Shown: in pieces, positions 8,870 to 18,711 of the stretch
Numbering within the stretch: the first letter of the stretch is position 1
How the letters are laid out: every line of letters begins with the position of its first letter
Assembly (NCBI RefSeq): GCF_900129445.1
Contig: NZ_FQVT01000002.1
Location: forward strand, 124,001-188,000
DNA: 64,000 nt
Direction of reading: 5' to 3'
DNA from: Salegentibacter echinorum
GTDB lineage: Bacteria; Bacteroidota; Bacteroidia; Flavobacteriales; Flavobacteriaceae
Made by a program: the position numbers and the translations under genes
The notes under the pieces: model-generated
What the model was told of the DNA's origin: nothing
Databases searched by the model: none
What the model saw: only the letters and a program-made list of their open reading frames with translations

Positions 8870-10450
8870 TTATTTCTTGTACTTTGCTGAAAGTTCTTTT
8901 GCTACAGAAACCAGGGTGTCGGTAACTTCATCTGTTAATTTCCCAGATTTCAACGTATCCAAATGGTCTCTATGTTTTGTGTTTAAGAACTCTAAGTAAT
9001 CCTTTTCAAATTCTTTTACCTTATCTACCGGTACATTTCTAAGTAGATTCTTTGAACCTGCATAGATAATCGCGATTTGATCTTCTACAGCATAAGGATC
9101 GTTCTCTGCCTGTTTTAGGATCTCTACGTTACGCTTACCTTTTTCAATTACGCTTAACGTGGTAGGATCCAGATCAGATCCAAACTTAGAGAAGGCTTCT
9201 AATTCCCTAAATTGTGCCTGGTCCAGTTTTAAAGTACCGGCAACTTTTTTCATCGATTTAATTTGGGCAGAACCACCAACACGGGATACAGAAATACCCA
9301 CATCAATAGCGGGACGTACCCCCGAGTTAAATAAATCTGAAGTTAAGAATATTTGCCCATCGGTAATCGAAATCACGTTGGTAGGAATATATGCTGAAAC
9401 GTCTCCCGCCTGGGTTTCGATAATTGGCAACGCAGTTAATGAACCGCCACCTTTCACTTTTCCCTGAAGCGATTCTGGCAAATCGTTCATTCCTTTTGCA
9501 ATCTCATCGTCGTTTATCACTTTAGCAGCTCGCTCCAATAATCTTGAATGCAGGAAGAAAACATCCCCAGGGTAAGCTTCACGTCCCGGTGGACGACGCA
9601 ATAACAAAGATACCTCACGGTAAGCTACCGCTTGTTTAGAAAGATCATCATAAATAATTAAAGCAGGACGACCGGTATCTCTAAAATACTCCCCAATTGC
9701 GGCTCCGGCAAAAGGTGCATAAACCTGCGTTGGCGCAGGGTCTGATGCATTTGCAGCTACAATAGTAGTATAAGCCATAGCTCCTTTTTCTTCAAGAGTA
9801 TTGGCAATTCCAGCTACAGTAGAGGCTTTTTGCCCAATAGCAACATATATACAATGCACAGGTTTCCCGGCGTCATAAAATTCTTTTTGGTTTAGAATAG
9901 TATCAATACAAACGGTAGTTTTACCAGTTTGGCGATCACCAATTACAAGCTCACGCTGTCCCCTTCCTACAGGAACCATGGCATCAATAGATTTAATTCC
10001 TGTTTGCAACGGCTCGGTTACCGGTTCCCTGTAAATAACCCCGGGAGCTTTTCGTTCTAATGGCATTTGAAAAGTTTCCCCTTCAATCTCACCTTTTCCA
10101 TCAATAGGATGTCCTAAAGTGTTTACCACACGACCAACAATGCCTTCCCCAACATCGATTGAAGAAATCCTTCCGGTTCGTTTTACTGTAGATCCCTCTT
10201 TAATACCTTCAGAAGGACCTAAAAGAACAACCCCAACATTATCTTCTTCCAGGTTGAGTACCATCGCTTCAAGACCGCTCTCAAACTGAACCAACTCTCC
10301 GTATTGTGCGTTAGCCAAACCGTAAACGTTGGCGATACCATCCCCAACAGTAAGCACGGTTCCCACCTCATCTAATGAGGCTCCGCTTTCAAAACCTGAT
10401 AATTGTTTCTTTAATATTGCTGATACTTCAGCAGGATTTACTTCTGCCAT
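8870..10450 (-). CDS. atpA: ATP synthase F1 alpha subunit
   Basis: A 526-residue alpha subunit of the F1 head, which carries the non-catalytic nucleotide sites. The Walker A sequence [13 protein letters not shown] lies near residues 171-183 and [11 protein letters not shown], the Walker B region, near residues 261-271. The N-terminal beta barrel and the C-terminal helical domain are complete. The gene follows atpH after a 151-base spacer and precedes atpG. The beta and epsilon genes are not adjacent. Confidence 0.98.
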   Translation of the reverse strand: MAEVNPAEVSAILKKQLSGFESGASLDEVGTVLTVGDGIANVYGLANAQYGELVQFESGLEAMVLNLEEDNVGVVLLGPSEGIKEGSTVKRTGRISSIDVGEGIVGRVVNTLGHPIDGKGEIEGETFQMPLERKAPGVIYREPVTEPLQTGIKSIDAMVPVGRGQRELVIGDRQTGKTTVCIDTILNQKEFYDAGKPVHCIYVAIGQKASTVAGIANTLEEKGAMAYTTIVAANASDPAPTQVYAPFAGAAIGEYFRDTGRPALIIYDDLSKQAVAYREVSLLLRRPPGREAYPGDVFFLHSRLLERAAKVINDDEIAKGMNDLPESLQGKVKGGGSLTALPIIETQAGDVSAYIPTNVISITDGQIFLTSDLFNSGVRPAIDVGISVSRVGGSAQIKSMKKVAGTLKLDQAQFRELEAFSKFGSDLDPTTLSVIEKGKRNVEILKQAENDPYAVEDQIAIIYAGSKNLLRNVPVDKVKEFEKDYLEFLNTKHRDHLDTLKSGKLTDEVTDTLVSVAKELSAKYKK

Positions 10451-10601
10451 AATTATTTAAGGTAAAATGTTGCATTAAATACGCAACGCTGTTTTAATTA
10501 AATTTCTTTTTAGCCTTTTAACCCACTTATACTAGCAAGTTATTTTAATAATTTAGACCAACTCAAAGCATTCTAAAACTTAAGGTCTCTGGTCTTTAAT
10601 A

Positions 10602-11156
10602 TTATATAGATGAAACGTATGTATTGTTTCTTAATTCTCTTTTCAACCTATTTAAATTTCTTGAAACACTGGCATCATATTGCAAATCTCCAATTCGCAA
10701 TATAAAACCTCCAAGAATATCTTTATCAACTACATTGTTTATTTTCGCACTTCCACCGGTAAGCTCTTTTATTTTCGCCTGTATTTTCATTTCCAAATCG
10801 GCAGTTAAAGGTACGGCTGAAGTTACCACAGCTTCCTGGGAACGATTCATATCATTGTAGCGTAATATATAATTCCTGGCTACCAGATCCAAAATATTGA
10901 TTCGCCCGTTTTCTATAAGAACATCAAAAGCACCAAAACTAACTTCATTGGCATTTTTAAAGATCTCTTTTAAACTCGCATTTTTAACCGAAGATTTCAC
11001 AACTGGACTGGAGAGCATATCTTTAAGATCCTTGCTTGCGTCAATGGTGTCTGAGATTTGCTGCATATCTGCAAAAACTGCATCTGCAGATTTCTTTTCT
11101 TTGGCCAGGTCTAAAATTGCCTTGGCATAGCGCTTTGCTGCCCGGGTTCCTTTCAT
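10602..11156 (-). CDS. atpH: ATP synthase F1 delta subunit
   Basis: A 184-residue peripheral stalk subunit (OSCP type) that joins the F1 head to the b-subunit stator. The N-terminal helical domain begins RAAKRYAKAILDLAKEK and the C-terminal part holds the conserved DKDILGGFILRIGD. The gene starts 5 bases after atpF in a tight stator pair, and the length is normal. Confidence 0.95.
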   Translation of the reverse strand: MKGTRAAKRYAKAILDLAKEKKSADAVFADMQQISDTIDASKDLKDMLSSPVVKSSVKNASLKEIFKNANEVSFGAFDVLIENGRINILDLVARNYILRYNDMNRSQEAVVTSAVPLTADLEMKIQAKIKELTGGSAKINNVVDKDILGGFILRIGDLQYDASVSRNLNRLKRELRNNTYVSSI

Positions 11157-11161
11157 TATAC

Positions 11162-11656
11162 TTAGTTTAAAGTAGCTTCTTTCAACATCTTGTCTATCAT
11201 TTGATGTTGTTTCTCCTCGGTAGATAACTCTTTCCCAATTACCTTTTCAGCAATTTCTACAGAAAGTGTAGCTACCTGATTTTTAATATCGGCCATTGCG
11301 GCACGCTTTTCTCTTTCAATGCTTTCTTTAGCCTTGCTCACAATAACATCGGCCTTTTGCTGCGCTTCTCCTTCTGCTTCAGCAATCATTTTTTGTTTTA
11401 ATTCGCGAGCTTCCTTTAGAATCTCATCTCTCTCGGCACGTGCTTCCTGTAAAGCCTTTTCGTTATCTGCTTTAAGGTTTTGCATTTCTTTACGTGCATC
11501 TTCAGCAGAATCCAGCGCCTGGTTAATTGAGTCTTCCCGTGTTCTTACCGCACCCAAAATAGGCTTCCAGGCAAACTTGGCAAGGATAATCATCAATATT
11601 AGAAAAACTATAGTTTGCCAAAAAATAAGACCAACTTCAGGAGTAATTAAATCCAT
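11162..11656 (-). CDS. atpF: ATP synthase Fo b subunit
   Basis: A 164-residue stator subunit with one N-terminal membrane helix (about residues 9-28, GLIFWQTIVFLILMIILAKF) followed by a long charged, alanine-rich coiled coil that dimerises and reaches up to delta and alpha. It sits between atpE and atpH in the usual a-c-b-delta order. The 86 bases between atpE and this start contain a strong hairpin. Confidence 0.96.
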   Translation of the reverse strand: MDLITPEVGLIFWQTIVFLILMIILAKFAWKPILGAVRTREDSINQALDSAEDARKEMQNLKADNEKALQEARAERDEILKEARELKQKMIAEAEGEAQQKADVIVSKAKESIEREKRAAMADIKNQVATLSVEIAEKVIGKELSTEEKQHQMIDKMLKEATLN

Positions 11657-11699
11657 AATTATTTATTTATAATACTTCTTAACATCATTTTTTTAAAAG

Positions 11700-11728
11700 C
11701 CCATTCGCAACCAACCGTTACGAATGGG
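11700..11728 (-). promoter_or_regulatory. stem-loop downstream of atpE
   Basis: CCCATTCG (11700-11707) and CGAATGGG (11721-11728) form a perfect 8-bp stem with a 13-base loop. On the minus strand it lies just after the atpE stop and is followed by CTTTTAAAAAAA. It can act as a leaky terminator or as an mRNA 3' stabiliser, raising c-subunit output over the downstream genes. This role is inferred. Confidence 0.6.
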
Positions 11729-11742
11729 TTTTTTGAATTTTA

Positions 11743-11967
11743 TTAGGTAGTTAAAACCCCTAATAATGCAGCTACAACTCCAAAAAGAGCAACCCCTTCT
11801 ACAAGAGCAGCTGCAATAATCATTGCAGTCTGGATTTTCCCAGAAGCCTCTGGCTGACGTGCAATAGCGTCCATTGCTGAACCACCTATTTTACCAACGC
11901 CATAAGCGGCTCCAATAACTGCCAATCCAGCTCCTAAAGCTGCAAGACCTACGTGTAATAATTCCAT
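11743..11967 (-). CDS. atpE: ATP synthase Fo c subunit
   Basis: A 74-residue, two-helix proteolipid that forms the rotating c-ring. Helix 1 is glycine-rich (GLAALGAGLAVIGAAYGVG) and the polar loop holds ARQPEA. Helix 2 carries the ion-binding carboxylate Glu in ALVEGVALFG (about residue 57). The glutamate without an evident sodium-site signature suggests a proton-driven enzyme. It lies 23 bases after atpB. Confidence 0.97.
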   Translation of the reverse strand: MELLHVGLAALGAGLAVIGAAYGVGKIGGSAMDAIARQPEASGKIQTAMIIAAALVEGVALFGVVAALLGVLTT

Positions 11968-11990
11968 AGTAAAAAAATTAAAAATTAAAA

Positions 11991-13076
11991 TTAATGATGT
12001 TCATGTTCCGCAACCGCAGCCCCAATAAATAAGGCCGACAGCATTGTAAAAATAAACGCTTGCAGGAATGCTACTAACAATTCCAGTACTGTAATGAAAA
12101 GGGCAAAAGGAACCGATATCCCGGCAACTCCGTGACTTTCCAGTATAAATATTAATGCTAATAAACTTAAAATAATAATATGACCCGCCGTTATATTGGC
12201 GAATAAACGTATCATTAATGCAATGGGCTTTATCATTAGGCCCAGCAATTCCACTACTGCTAAAATAGGTTTAACAAAGGTAGGAATGCCCGGCATCCAT
12301 AGCGTATGCTTCCAAAAATCTTTATTTCCATTAAGAAGAATAAGAGCGAGGGTAAACAAGCCTAATGAAACGGTAACTGCAATATTCCCTGTTACGTTTG
12401 CCGCTCCCGGCAATAAACCTAAAAGGTTGGTAATCCAGATAAAGAAAAACACGGTTAAAAGAAACGGCATAAATTTCATATATTTCTTCTCCCCTATTTG
12501 CGGCCTCGCAATTTCATCCCTCACAAAAAGCACTAAGGTTTCCAATATATTATTGAATCCAGCCGGAGCTTTTTCACTTTTTTTATGATGCGTAGCTAAG
12601 CCAAAGAAGAAAATAAGCATTAAGATTACCGTTAAAAACATGGCCGCCACGTTTTTGGTAATCGAGAAATCCCAGGGCTTACTAGCGTTTAAAGGAGTGT
12701 GTTCTTCATCGAACTCTACTGTTTCTGCTCCGGCGTTAAGCCTGTAAATATCTTCGTGATAGTTTACAAAACGCATCCCGTCCTTTTCCACCACGTGCTT
12801 ACCTTCGGTATCATGGTGAAAAGCGCTGGACATAAAACTTACCAGCCCATTTTCTGTATAAAGAATAACAGGAAGTGGTAAAGTGAAAGAATCTTCACCT
12901 TCTCCAAAAAAATGCCAACCGTGAGAGTCACCAATATGGTGCATGATCATTTCGGTAGGGTTGAACTCGTCTTTTGATTCCTCTACCGTATCTGCTATGG
13001 CAAAAGTCTTAAAAGGGAATAAAGCTAAGGTTAGTGTAAGCGTCACTATAATCTTTAAAGATTTATGTGCTGTCAT
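11991..13076 (-). CDS. atpB: ATP synthase Fo a subunit
   Basis: The 361-residue a subunit forms the proton half-channels next to the c-ring. A signal-like segment and a roughly 120-residue acidic periplasmic region precede 5-6 membrane helices; this long N-terminal extension is typical of Bacteroidota. The essential arginine is in the helix around LMIRLFANITAGH. I chose the ATG at 13076 because a TAnnTTTG box lies at 13119-13126. A longer reading frame back to 13172 would start upstream of that promoter and lacks the signal-peptide look (MTAHKSLKIIVTLTLTLAL). Confidence 0.95.
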   Translation of the reverse strand: MTAHKSLKIIVTLTLTLALFPFKTFAIADTVEESKDEFNPTEMIMHHIGDSHGWHFFGEGEDSFTLPLPVILYTENGLVSFMSSAFHHDTEGKHVVEKDGMRFVNYHEDIYRLNAGAETVEFDEEHTPLNASKPWDFSITKNVAAMFLTVILMLIFFFGLATHHKKSEKAPAGFNNILETLVLFVRDEIARPQIGEKKYMKFMPFLLTVFFFIWITNLLGLLPGAANVTGNIAVTVSLGLFTLALILLNGNKDFWKHTLWMPGIPTFVKPILAVVELLGLMIKPIALMIRLFANITAGHIIILSLLALIFILESHGVAGISVPFALFITVLELLVAFLQAFIFTMLSALFIGAAVAEHEHH

Positions 13077-13118
13077 AGTACCTGTTCTACTTAAAATTAT
13101 GGGCTCTAAATTTGGCTG

Positions 13119-13126
13119 CAAAGGTA
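13119..13126 (-). promoter_or_regulatory. -7 box of the atpB operon
   Basis: On the minus strand TACCTTTG matches TAnnTTTG. Transcription would start near 13112, leaving about 35 leader bases before the atpB ATG at 13076. This lets the core ATP synthase genes be transcribed independently of the upstream AtpZ-like and DUF6168 genes. Confidence 0.6.
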
Positions 13127-13210
13127 AACTTTTAATTTTTATTTGAAAGCACCCTAACGAAAATTTTAGCAAATGTGTTATTTTTGTTTGTATTACTGAT
13201 AAACAAGGCT

Positions 13211-13594
13211 TTATGTTCTGTTTATTAGTTTTACTGCATACAGCGTTTCCAATACTAAAAACAGGAAATAAGGAATAAAAAATATTAAAATATTTGCAAA
13301 AATAGCATTTGCCTCACTTAGCACCAGCGGAAGTAAAAACAAAACTGCTGCCAGCATTTTTAACAGGCTTAATCCCATAAAAGCAAATCCCGTTTTATCC
13401 TTAAAGTTTCGATACACTAAAACTAAAATTCCATAAATTATAGATGTGGCTACACCATGAAAGATATAGATGCTATAAGCGCTGTAGAAAAAATCTATGT
13501 TAAATACATAATGTTGTAGTAAAGATTGAATTAACCAGAGGCTAATACTAAAGGGAAGCAAAATCTTTAAGAAAGCAAGGATATCATTTTTCAT
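13211..13594 (-). CDS. small membrane protein, DUF6168/AtpI-like
   Basis: A 127-residue protein with four predicted membrane helices: about 10-28, 35-60, 70-90 and 95-118. Its place directly before atpB and its size fit the flavobacterial DUF6168 group, which occupies the AtpI position. AtpI/UncI proteins help c-ring assembly or ion uptake; whether this one does so is inference from position. Its start overlaps the end of the AtpZ-like gene by 11 bases, indicating coupled translation. Confidence 0.62.
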   Translation of the reverse strand: MKNDILAFLKILLPFSISLWLIQSLLQHYVFNIDFFYSAYSIYIFHGVATSIIYGILVLVYRNFKDKTGFAFMGLSLLKMLAAVLFLLPLVLSEANAIFANILIFFIPYFLFLVLETLYAVKLINRT

Positions 13595-13814
13595 TTTCTT
13601 CGTCTTCTTGGCTCATTTTAGTTACGGCTCTATAAACCTGGTATAAAGAAATAAAAACTCCCAGCAAAGATAGAGAGATAGTGAATGCCGAGTATTTATT
13701 TGGAAATTTCCCATCCAACCAAATCCCCAGCAACACCCCGCCGGCAATAATTATACCCATTTGAAAAGCAATGTTTACAAATCCCAGGTATTTATTTATT
13801 TCGTTCTTTTTCAT
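13584..13814 (-). CDS. AtpZ/AtpI family protein
   Basis: A 76-residue protein with two membrane helices (about 13-33 and 42-62), including MGIIIAGGVLLGIWLDGKFP. The G-x3-G-x2-LD pattern is the signature of AtpZ/AtpI proteins found ahead of ATP synthase operons. AtpZ is linked to magnesium or calcium uptake and AtpI to c-ring assembly in other bacteria. It lies 29 bases after the SprE/PorW-like gene and overlaps the next gene. Confidence 0.8.
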   Translation of the reverse strand: MKKNEINKYLGFVNIAFQMGIIIAGGVLLGIWLDGKFPNKYSAFTISLSLLGVFISLYQVYRAVTKMSQEDEENEK

Positions 13815-13843
13815 AGTTTCTTTGGGTGCAAAGTGCTATAAGG

Positions 13844-16357
13844 TTATTTTATAGGTTCCGGAAATTCATCCAGGTTCTTTTTAATTTGTACAATCCTATA
13901 ATTTTCAGAAGAAATTACAAGCGGTTCTTTCTTTACCAAATAATCTTCATTAATTGCCAATAATTCAGCAAAACCCAGGGCTCGTTTTTTATTTTCCAGT
14001 CCGTGAACCATCAAAAACAGCTTCTCGGGATTATAAACATCTACTGAAACCGATAAATGCCCATAGCCTACTTCAAAAATCGCTTCTTTTATTGTTTTCT
14101 CTAAATTTAAAGCCGCTTCTTTATCTTCAAGTTTAAAATCATACAGTAATTTATAATTCTTCTGAAGGGAATCTGTATTGAATTTTAAATCTTTTAACTG
14201 CGGAATGGTTGTATTTAGCGTGTTTTGAGCTTTTTTTCCTTCAGCAGTTTGTGGATAAGTTAATGCCACGTAATTTAATGCGGTTTTATAAGCTTTTAAA
14301 CCTAATAACCTACCACTGGCCTGCGCTTTTAGAAGTTCCAGCTTGGGCACAATAGGATCTCCGTTAAATTCTGAAATATATCGATTGGTTTCTGTAATAA
14401 CCTCATCGAAATTTTGATGTTCAAATTTAAGGTAAAGACTATCGTAAACTACTTCTGGCGAGTTTTTTTGGGTGCTAAACTTCCCCGGGTTTTCTATATA
14501 AGCTGCATAACGTGAATCTGGATATTCCTGTAAAATCTCCTGTTTCATCGCTTCGGCTTTACGGTGATCCCCGGTGGTTTCATATAGTTCATAAAGGTTA
14601 TATTTTGCCGGCAGAATTAAACGTTCTTCCGAAGAATTTGTGACCAAAGTTTCCAATTTATCCTTGGCCATCGCATATTCCCCATAATTCTCCTTATAAA
14701 TTACCCCCAATTGATAATAAGCAAAATCCCTATCGCGAATAAGAGTATCTAAGACCGATTTCTCAGTTGGGATTTTATTGATATAAGTATTGGGATCTAA
14801 GCGCGGGTCATTATCTAAAATTTCTTCAGATAGTCCTACATTATCAGCAACCTCATTATCCTGCTCGAAACTTACCTGGGCCCACCGCCAATTATCGGCA
14901 AGAGGACGTTCACCCCACCTGTTTAAAAACTCCTGTTTTCCACGTTGCACCCGTGCTTCGCTATAAAAATAAAATTTACGCGCACTCCCGGCAGCTGGCT
15001 GGTTATTGATCTCTGGTAAATTAAACGGAACAGTAGCTGCATCTACCTCCATTTTATTTCGCAAGCCGGTTGTATAATCTTCAAAATAATCCAACTGCTC
15101 AGCCGGGGTCATTTGGCTAAGTTGCAGAATACTATCATTTTTATAGGCGATGCCTTCATATTTAATGACATCCTCCAGGTTGTCCCTCTTCTTTTTAATC
15201 GTTCGAAATTCCCTTAACCGCGGATCCATTTCGGTGAGCGTACTGTCGTAATATTTGCTGGCCAGGGTGTAATTGCTGCGGTCAAAATTAATATTGGCCA
15301 GAATTTCGTAATTAATAGATTTCAAATAAAGATCACTGGCCGGTTGTCGTAATGATTGTTTATAGTAGCTTATCGCAGTGTCTGTAGAATCTATCCTATT
15401 GTAATATTCACCAATCTGAAAATAAATTTTATCCAAAAAAGGGCGGTTTTCTCGGTCCTCCTCCAATTCTTCAAGTAATTCTCTTAGCTTATAGTTTTCT
15501 CCCTGGGCATAATCGAAATTTCGCGCTTTTTGCACATAAGCATTTATCATATAGACTCGTGGCGATTTCCTGTTTAGGGCTATCACCTCATCAAAAGCCT
15601 TATTGGCCGCTTCTGTTTCAGCTAATCTATTGTGTAACTGCCCAAGAATATAAAAATAGCGGCCTTTTTCTGCTTTTTTCCTGGTAAACTCTGCCGCCTG
15701 CTGCAAAGGTGTGATCGCACTATCTAAATGTCTAAGGTTAATGTAAGCCTGTGCCATAGTCGCGCTGGCATCTGCAATATCCTGCTCTTCTAAATATTTA
15801 AGCTTCAGCACATTTTTTAGGTTATTTACCGCTAACCGATTATTATCTAATCGCATATGGGTTTTTTCCCGCCATACCCGGGCGTGAATAATATTATTGC
15901 TGGCCGGATACCTTCTCAAAATATAATTGAAGGCTTCTAAAGCGGGGATAAATCGTTGTTCATAATACCGGGCTTTTCCAAGCAACAAATAGGCTTCATC
16001 AATTTGCGGATTGCGCTCTTTTCCCTCTATTAACATGGAGTGCCGTTGAATGGCTTTTACGGCTTTTTCTTCAGCATAACCAAAATTTTGATTTCGCACA
16101 CTATCTGGCAAAATAATGTTCTCATCAACTTGAAGCCGCTCTATAGGCAAAAGGTCCCAATAATTGTCGGCGTAGTTTTGATGCAGTTCTTCTTTCCCAC
16201 GCTCCAGGCCAAGATTTCCATTGTAAAGGGTATTGTATTCTGTAGTCACCGCATGCCAGTTGCGGTTAAGAAAAGTATTCTTTTTTCTGGAACAGCCGGT
16301 AATGCTTCCAGCCAGGATTAAGAAGAAAATAAGTCTGCTGAATATGTTCAAAATCAA
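13844..16357 (-). CDS. TPR lipoprotein of gliding/type IX secretion (SprE/PorW-like)
   Basis: An 837-residue lipoprotein (lipobox ITGC, Cys22) with many TPR-like helix pairs through about residue 650 and a conserved start RKKNTFLNRNWHAVTTEYNTLYNG. This pattern and length fit SprE of Flavobacterium and PorW of Porphyromonas. These are periplasm-facing lipoproteins needed for type IX secretion and, where present, gliding. The gene precedes the ATP synthase genes, which may aid coordinated expression but does not imply shared function. Whether this strain glides cannot be told here. The assignment is by recognition, not alignment. Confidence 0.8.
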   Translation of the reverse strand: MILNIFSRLIFFLILAGSITGCSRKKNTFLNRNWHAVTTEYNTLYNGNLGLERGKEELHQNYADNYWDLLPIERLQVDENIILPDSVRNQNFGYAEEKAVKAIQRHSMLIEGKERNPQIDEAYLLLGKARYYEQRFIPALEAFNYILRRYPASNNIIHARVWREKTHMRLDNNRLAVNNLKNVLKLKYLEEQDIADASATMAQAYINLRHLDSAITPLQQAAEFTRKKAEKGRYFYILGQLHNRLAETEAANKAFDEVIALNRKSPRVYMINAYVQKARNFDYAQGENYKLRELLEELEEDRENRPFLDKIYFQIGEYYNRIDSTDTAISYYKQSLRQPASDLYLKSINYEILANINFDRSNYTLASKYYDSTLTEMDPRLREFRTIKKKRDNLEDVIKYEGIAYKNDSILQLSQMTPAEQLDYFEDYTTGLRNKMEVDAATVPFNLPEINNQPAAGSARKFYFYSEARVQRGKQEFLNRWGERPLADNWRWAQVSFEQDNEVADNVGLSEEILDNDPRLDPNTYINKIPTEKSVLDTLIRDRDFAYYQLGVIYKENYGEYAMAKDKLETLVTNSSEERLILPAKYNLYELYETTGDHRKAEAMKQEILQEYPDSRYAAYIENPGKFSTQKNSPEVVYDSLYLKFEHQNFDEVITETNRYISEFNGDPIVPKLELLKAQASGRLLGLKAYKTALNYVALTYPQTAEGKKAQNTLNTTIPQLKDLKFNTDSLQKNYKLLYDFKLEDKEAALNLEKTIKEAIFEVGYGHLSVSVDVYNPEKLFLMVHGLENKKRALGFAELLAINEDYLVKKEPLVISSENYRIVQIKKNLDEFPEPIK

Positions 16358-16486
16358 CCGGTTCTTAATGAACTCGTTTAAACCTTCTCCATTAGCTCAA
16401 AGTTTAAATGAGTTCGACTCTATAACTTAAAAAGTCATTATTTAGTGCGTAAAAATACGCTTCTTTTTACAACTGCAAACAAAATA

Positions 16487-17212
16487 CTAGAGTTCCTGTG
16501 GCTCCCCAACATTCACGTCCTGTGAAAAATAACTTTCTAATTCCTTTAAAGTAGCTTCTGAAGTTTTAATGTCTTTCACCAGGTGTCCTTTGTCTAAAAC
16601 CACAATGCGCTCGCAAACTTCAGTCACGTGAATTAGATCGTGACTGGAAACAAGTACGGTGGTTTCCCGCTTTTCGGTTAATTCTTTAATGATCTTTTTT
16701 AACCGAATTTGCGTGGTGGGATCTAAATTAGCAAAAGGTTCATCTAAAATAACCACTTTGGGACTGCCTATAAAAGCAGCTACAATCCCCACCTTTTTTT
16801 GATTCCCCTTAGAGAGATCGCGTAAATATTTTCTTCGGCCTAAAATCTCATCGTGAAAAAAATCTTCAAATTGAGCGAGGTAGGTATCGATATCGGCTTT
16901 ATTCTCACCGCGCAATTCCCCAACAAAATAAAAATATTCCTCGGGCGTGAGATAACCAATTAGAAAACTTTCATCTATAAAAGAAGCGGTAAAAGGTTTC
17001 CAGGCTTCACTTTGACTTACGGTGATTTCGTGGTTAAAAATATTACCGGTGGTTGGCTGAATAAGATCCAGCAGAAGACTAAAAAACGTGGTTTTCCCCG
17101 CACCGTTATTGCCTACAAGGCCAAAACTTTGTCCCGGGGGAATATCCAAATGTGCTATATTTAGAACTTCTACACCTTTATATGCTTTTGAAAGATTAGT
17201 TGCTGTTATCAT
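16487..17212 (-). CDS. ABC transporter ATP-binding protein
   Basis: A 241-residue cytoplasmic ATPase. Visible motifs are Walker A GNNGAGKTT (about residues 34-42), the ABC signature as LSKGNQKKVG (about 131), Walker B KVVILDEPFANLDP (about 151-164) and the switch histidine in SSHD. The LSKGNQ-type signature is common in ABC-2 exporters. It lies 14 bases after the DUF5687 membrane protein, which should be its permease. The substrate is unknown. Confidence 0.92.
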   Translation of the reverse strand: MITATNLSKAYKGVEVLNIAHLDIPPGQSFGLVGNNGAGKTTFFSLLLDLIQPTTGNIFNHEITVSQSEAWKPFTASFIDESFLIGYLTPEEYFYFVGELRGENKADIDTYLAQFEDFFHDEILGRRKYLRDLSKGNQKKVGIVAAFIGSPKVVILDEPFANLDPTTQIRLKKIIKELTEKRETTVLVSSHDLIHVTEVCERIVVLDKGHLVKDIKTSEATLKELESYFSQDVNVGEPQEL

Positions 17213-17226
17213 AATTTGGTTAAGTT

Positions 17227-18711
17227 TTATTCTCCAGATTGTTTAAATCCATTAATCATCGCGTATTTCCTTTTTTGGTAAGCCCCGGCAATAAAATTAA
17301 GTAAGCTAGAGCGTAACAATATTCCAATTATTCCCAGTACTGCCAGGATAATGAGCGCCGCTTCAAAATTTATAAAGGTTTGAAAAAGCCAAAAAAAGAA
17401 TACCGGTAGAATCATTAAAGGTAAGCCTACCAGCCACTGTGCTGCACCGGCGCCCTGGTAATTCATAAACGGACTTTTATCTAAATCTATTCTTTTCTTA
17501 TTGAAGGAACCGGCGTAAAGAAGTATAGGGACATTTACACCAATATTATATAAAGCAGCTACCACATTGATCAATAAAATATTCCAGCCAAAATATACAT
17601 AAGGTGTAGTAAGAATGCCCAATACCACGATGCTAAAGGTGATAAGCCCCGCTTTTGATGCCAGGTACTGTTTAAGCGGAATGTTTTGCGCCATAATCAT
17701 GGAATAGTAAGAAGCATCCCAGGCAGGCACAAACTGCCCAAAGTTCATCATAAAAATACCTGTCATAAAAATACCTGCAAATACATAAAATGCCTCGAAT
17801 TCCTGGTAAACATCATTGGTATAAAAAAAGAAGCCATAAGCCAGCAGGATAAAAGACATATAAATTGTGGTTTTGGGTCTTTTATTGCGCCAAATAAGCT
17901 TTAGATCCAGTTGAAGGAATGGTGCAATCCCACCAAATTTCTTAGTCCACACAAAATCCCTGGTATCGGCGTCTTTTTGTTTTTGTTTTAAGCCAGCGTC
18001 CAGGTAAAATTTACGTTCCAGGTTTATTTGGTTCCATTTAAACAAAGCAAGGAATATGGCAATAGGTACAATAACGAGGTAAGGATGCGCTACAAGGAAA
18101 TCCATCATCTTTCCAAACCAAAAACTAATTTCAAAAATCTCAAAATACTCTAATGCTGCAAAAGCAAGTACCACCAAAATTGCCGGTATAAGGGCTTTTA
18201 AATTTTCGGTGAATTTCTTTTTAATTATAAAATTCAGGAAGTTAACGCACTGGGTTATCGCAAGCATGGCCAACATCCAGCCCAGGATCCCCCAGGTATT
18301 GTACTGGCCTTTATAAATGCAGAAAATTCCGAAGGGAATTACTATAAATAACGGTAGAAAATTAAAAAACGAGTACATCGCTTTTACGAGCACATAATTT
18401 ACCGCTTTACGCCGGCCAACCGGTAGGTTTAAAAGTGGTTTTATATCTAAAACCGGAAGGGTTTGCAGCATAAAACGCATACCCAGTTCAAAAACCAACC
18501 ACAATAAAACAAAACGATTTACAAGTTGCAGCGGATCTTCTCCCGGGAAAAACTTCTGAATTAGCGGATAAAGTCCTATCCCAAACATTAAAAATGCCGC
18601 CGAAAAATAAATGGCTAAAAAGATAAGCAGCACTTTTAAGCCCAGGCTTTTCCCTAAACTGGCCGATCTAAAGAAAGATTTGTACTCCAGCCATAAAAAT
18701 CGTTTAAACAT
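17227..18711 (-). CDS. DUF5687 family membrane protein, ABC permease partner
   Basis: A 494-residue protein with about 10-12 hydrophobic helices and a soluble loop near residues 230-270. The start MFKRFLWLEYKSFFRSASLGKSL is typical of DUF5687, a Bacteroidota group that pairs with an ABC ATPase. The adjacent ATPase supports an ABC-2-like exporter. No substrate can be inferred. The length is normal for the family. Confidence 0.82.
   Translation of the reverse strand: MFKRFLWLEYKSFFRSASLGKSLGLKVLLIFLAIYFSAAFLMFGIGLYPLIQKFFPGEDPLQLVNRFVLLWLVFELGMRFMLQTLPVLDIKPLLNLPVGRRKAVNYVLVKAMYSFFNFLPLFIVIPFGIFCIYKGQYNTWGILGWMLAMLAITQCVNFLNFIIKKKFTENLKALIPAILVVLAFAALEYFEIFEISFWFGKMMDFLVAHPYLVIVPIAIFLALFKWNQINLERKFYLDAGLKQKQKDADTRDFVWTKKFGGIAPFLQLDLKLIWRNKRPKTTIYMSFILLAYGFFFYTNDVYQEFEAFYVFAGIFMTGIFMMNFGQFVPAWDASYYSMIMAQNIPLKQYLASKAGLITFSIVVLGILTTPYVYFGWNILLINVVAALYNIGVNVPILLYAGSFNKKRIDLDKSPFMNYQGAGAAQWLVGLPLMILPVFFFWLFQTFINFEAALIILAVLGIIGILLRSSLLNFIAGAYQKRKYAMINGFKQSGE

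Noticed and set aside
13077-13172. N-terminal extension of AtpB to 13172
   Set aside because: The frame is open, but a TAnnTTTG box at 13119-13126 lies inside it and the shorter start begins with a good signal-like segment.
16621-16635. CAGTCACGTGAATT as parS
   Set aside because: Only the central CACGTG is shared and it lies inside the ABC ATPase coding sequence.
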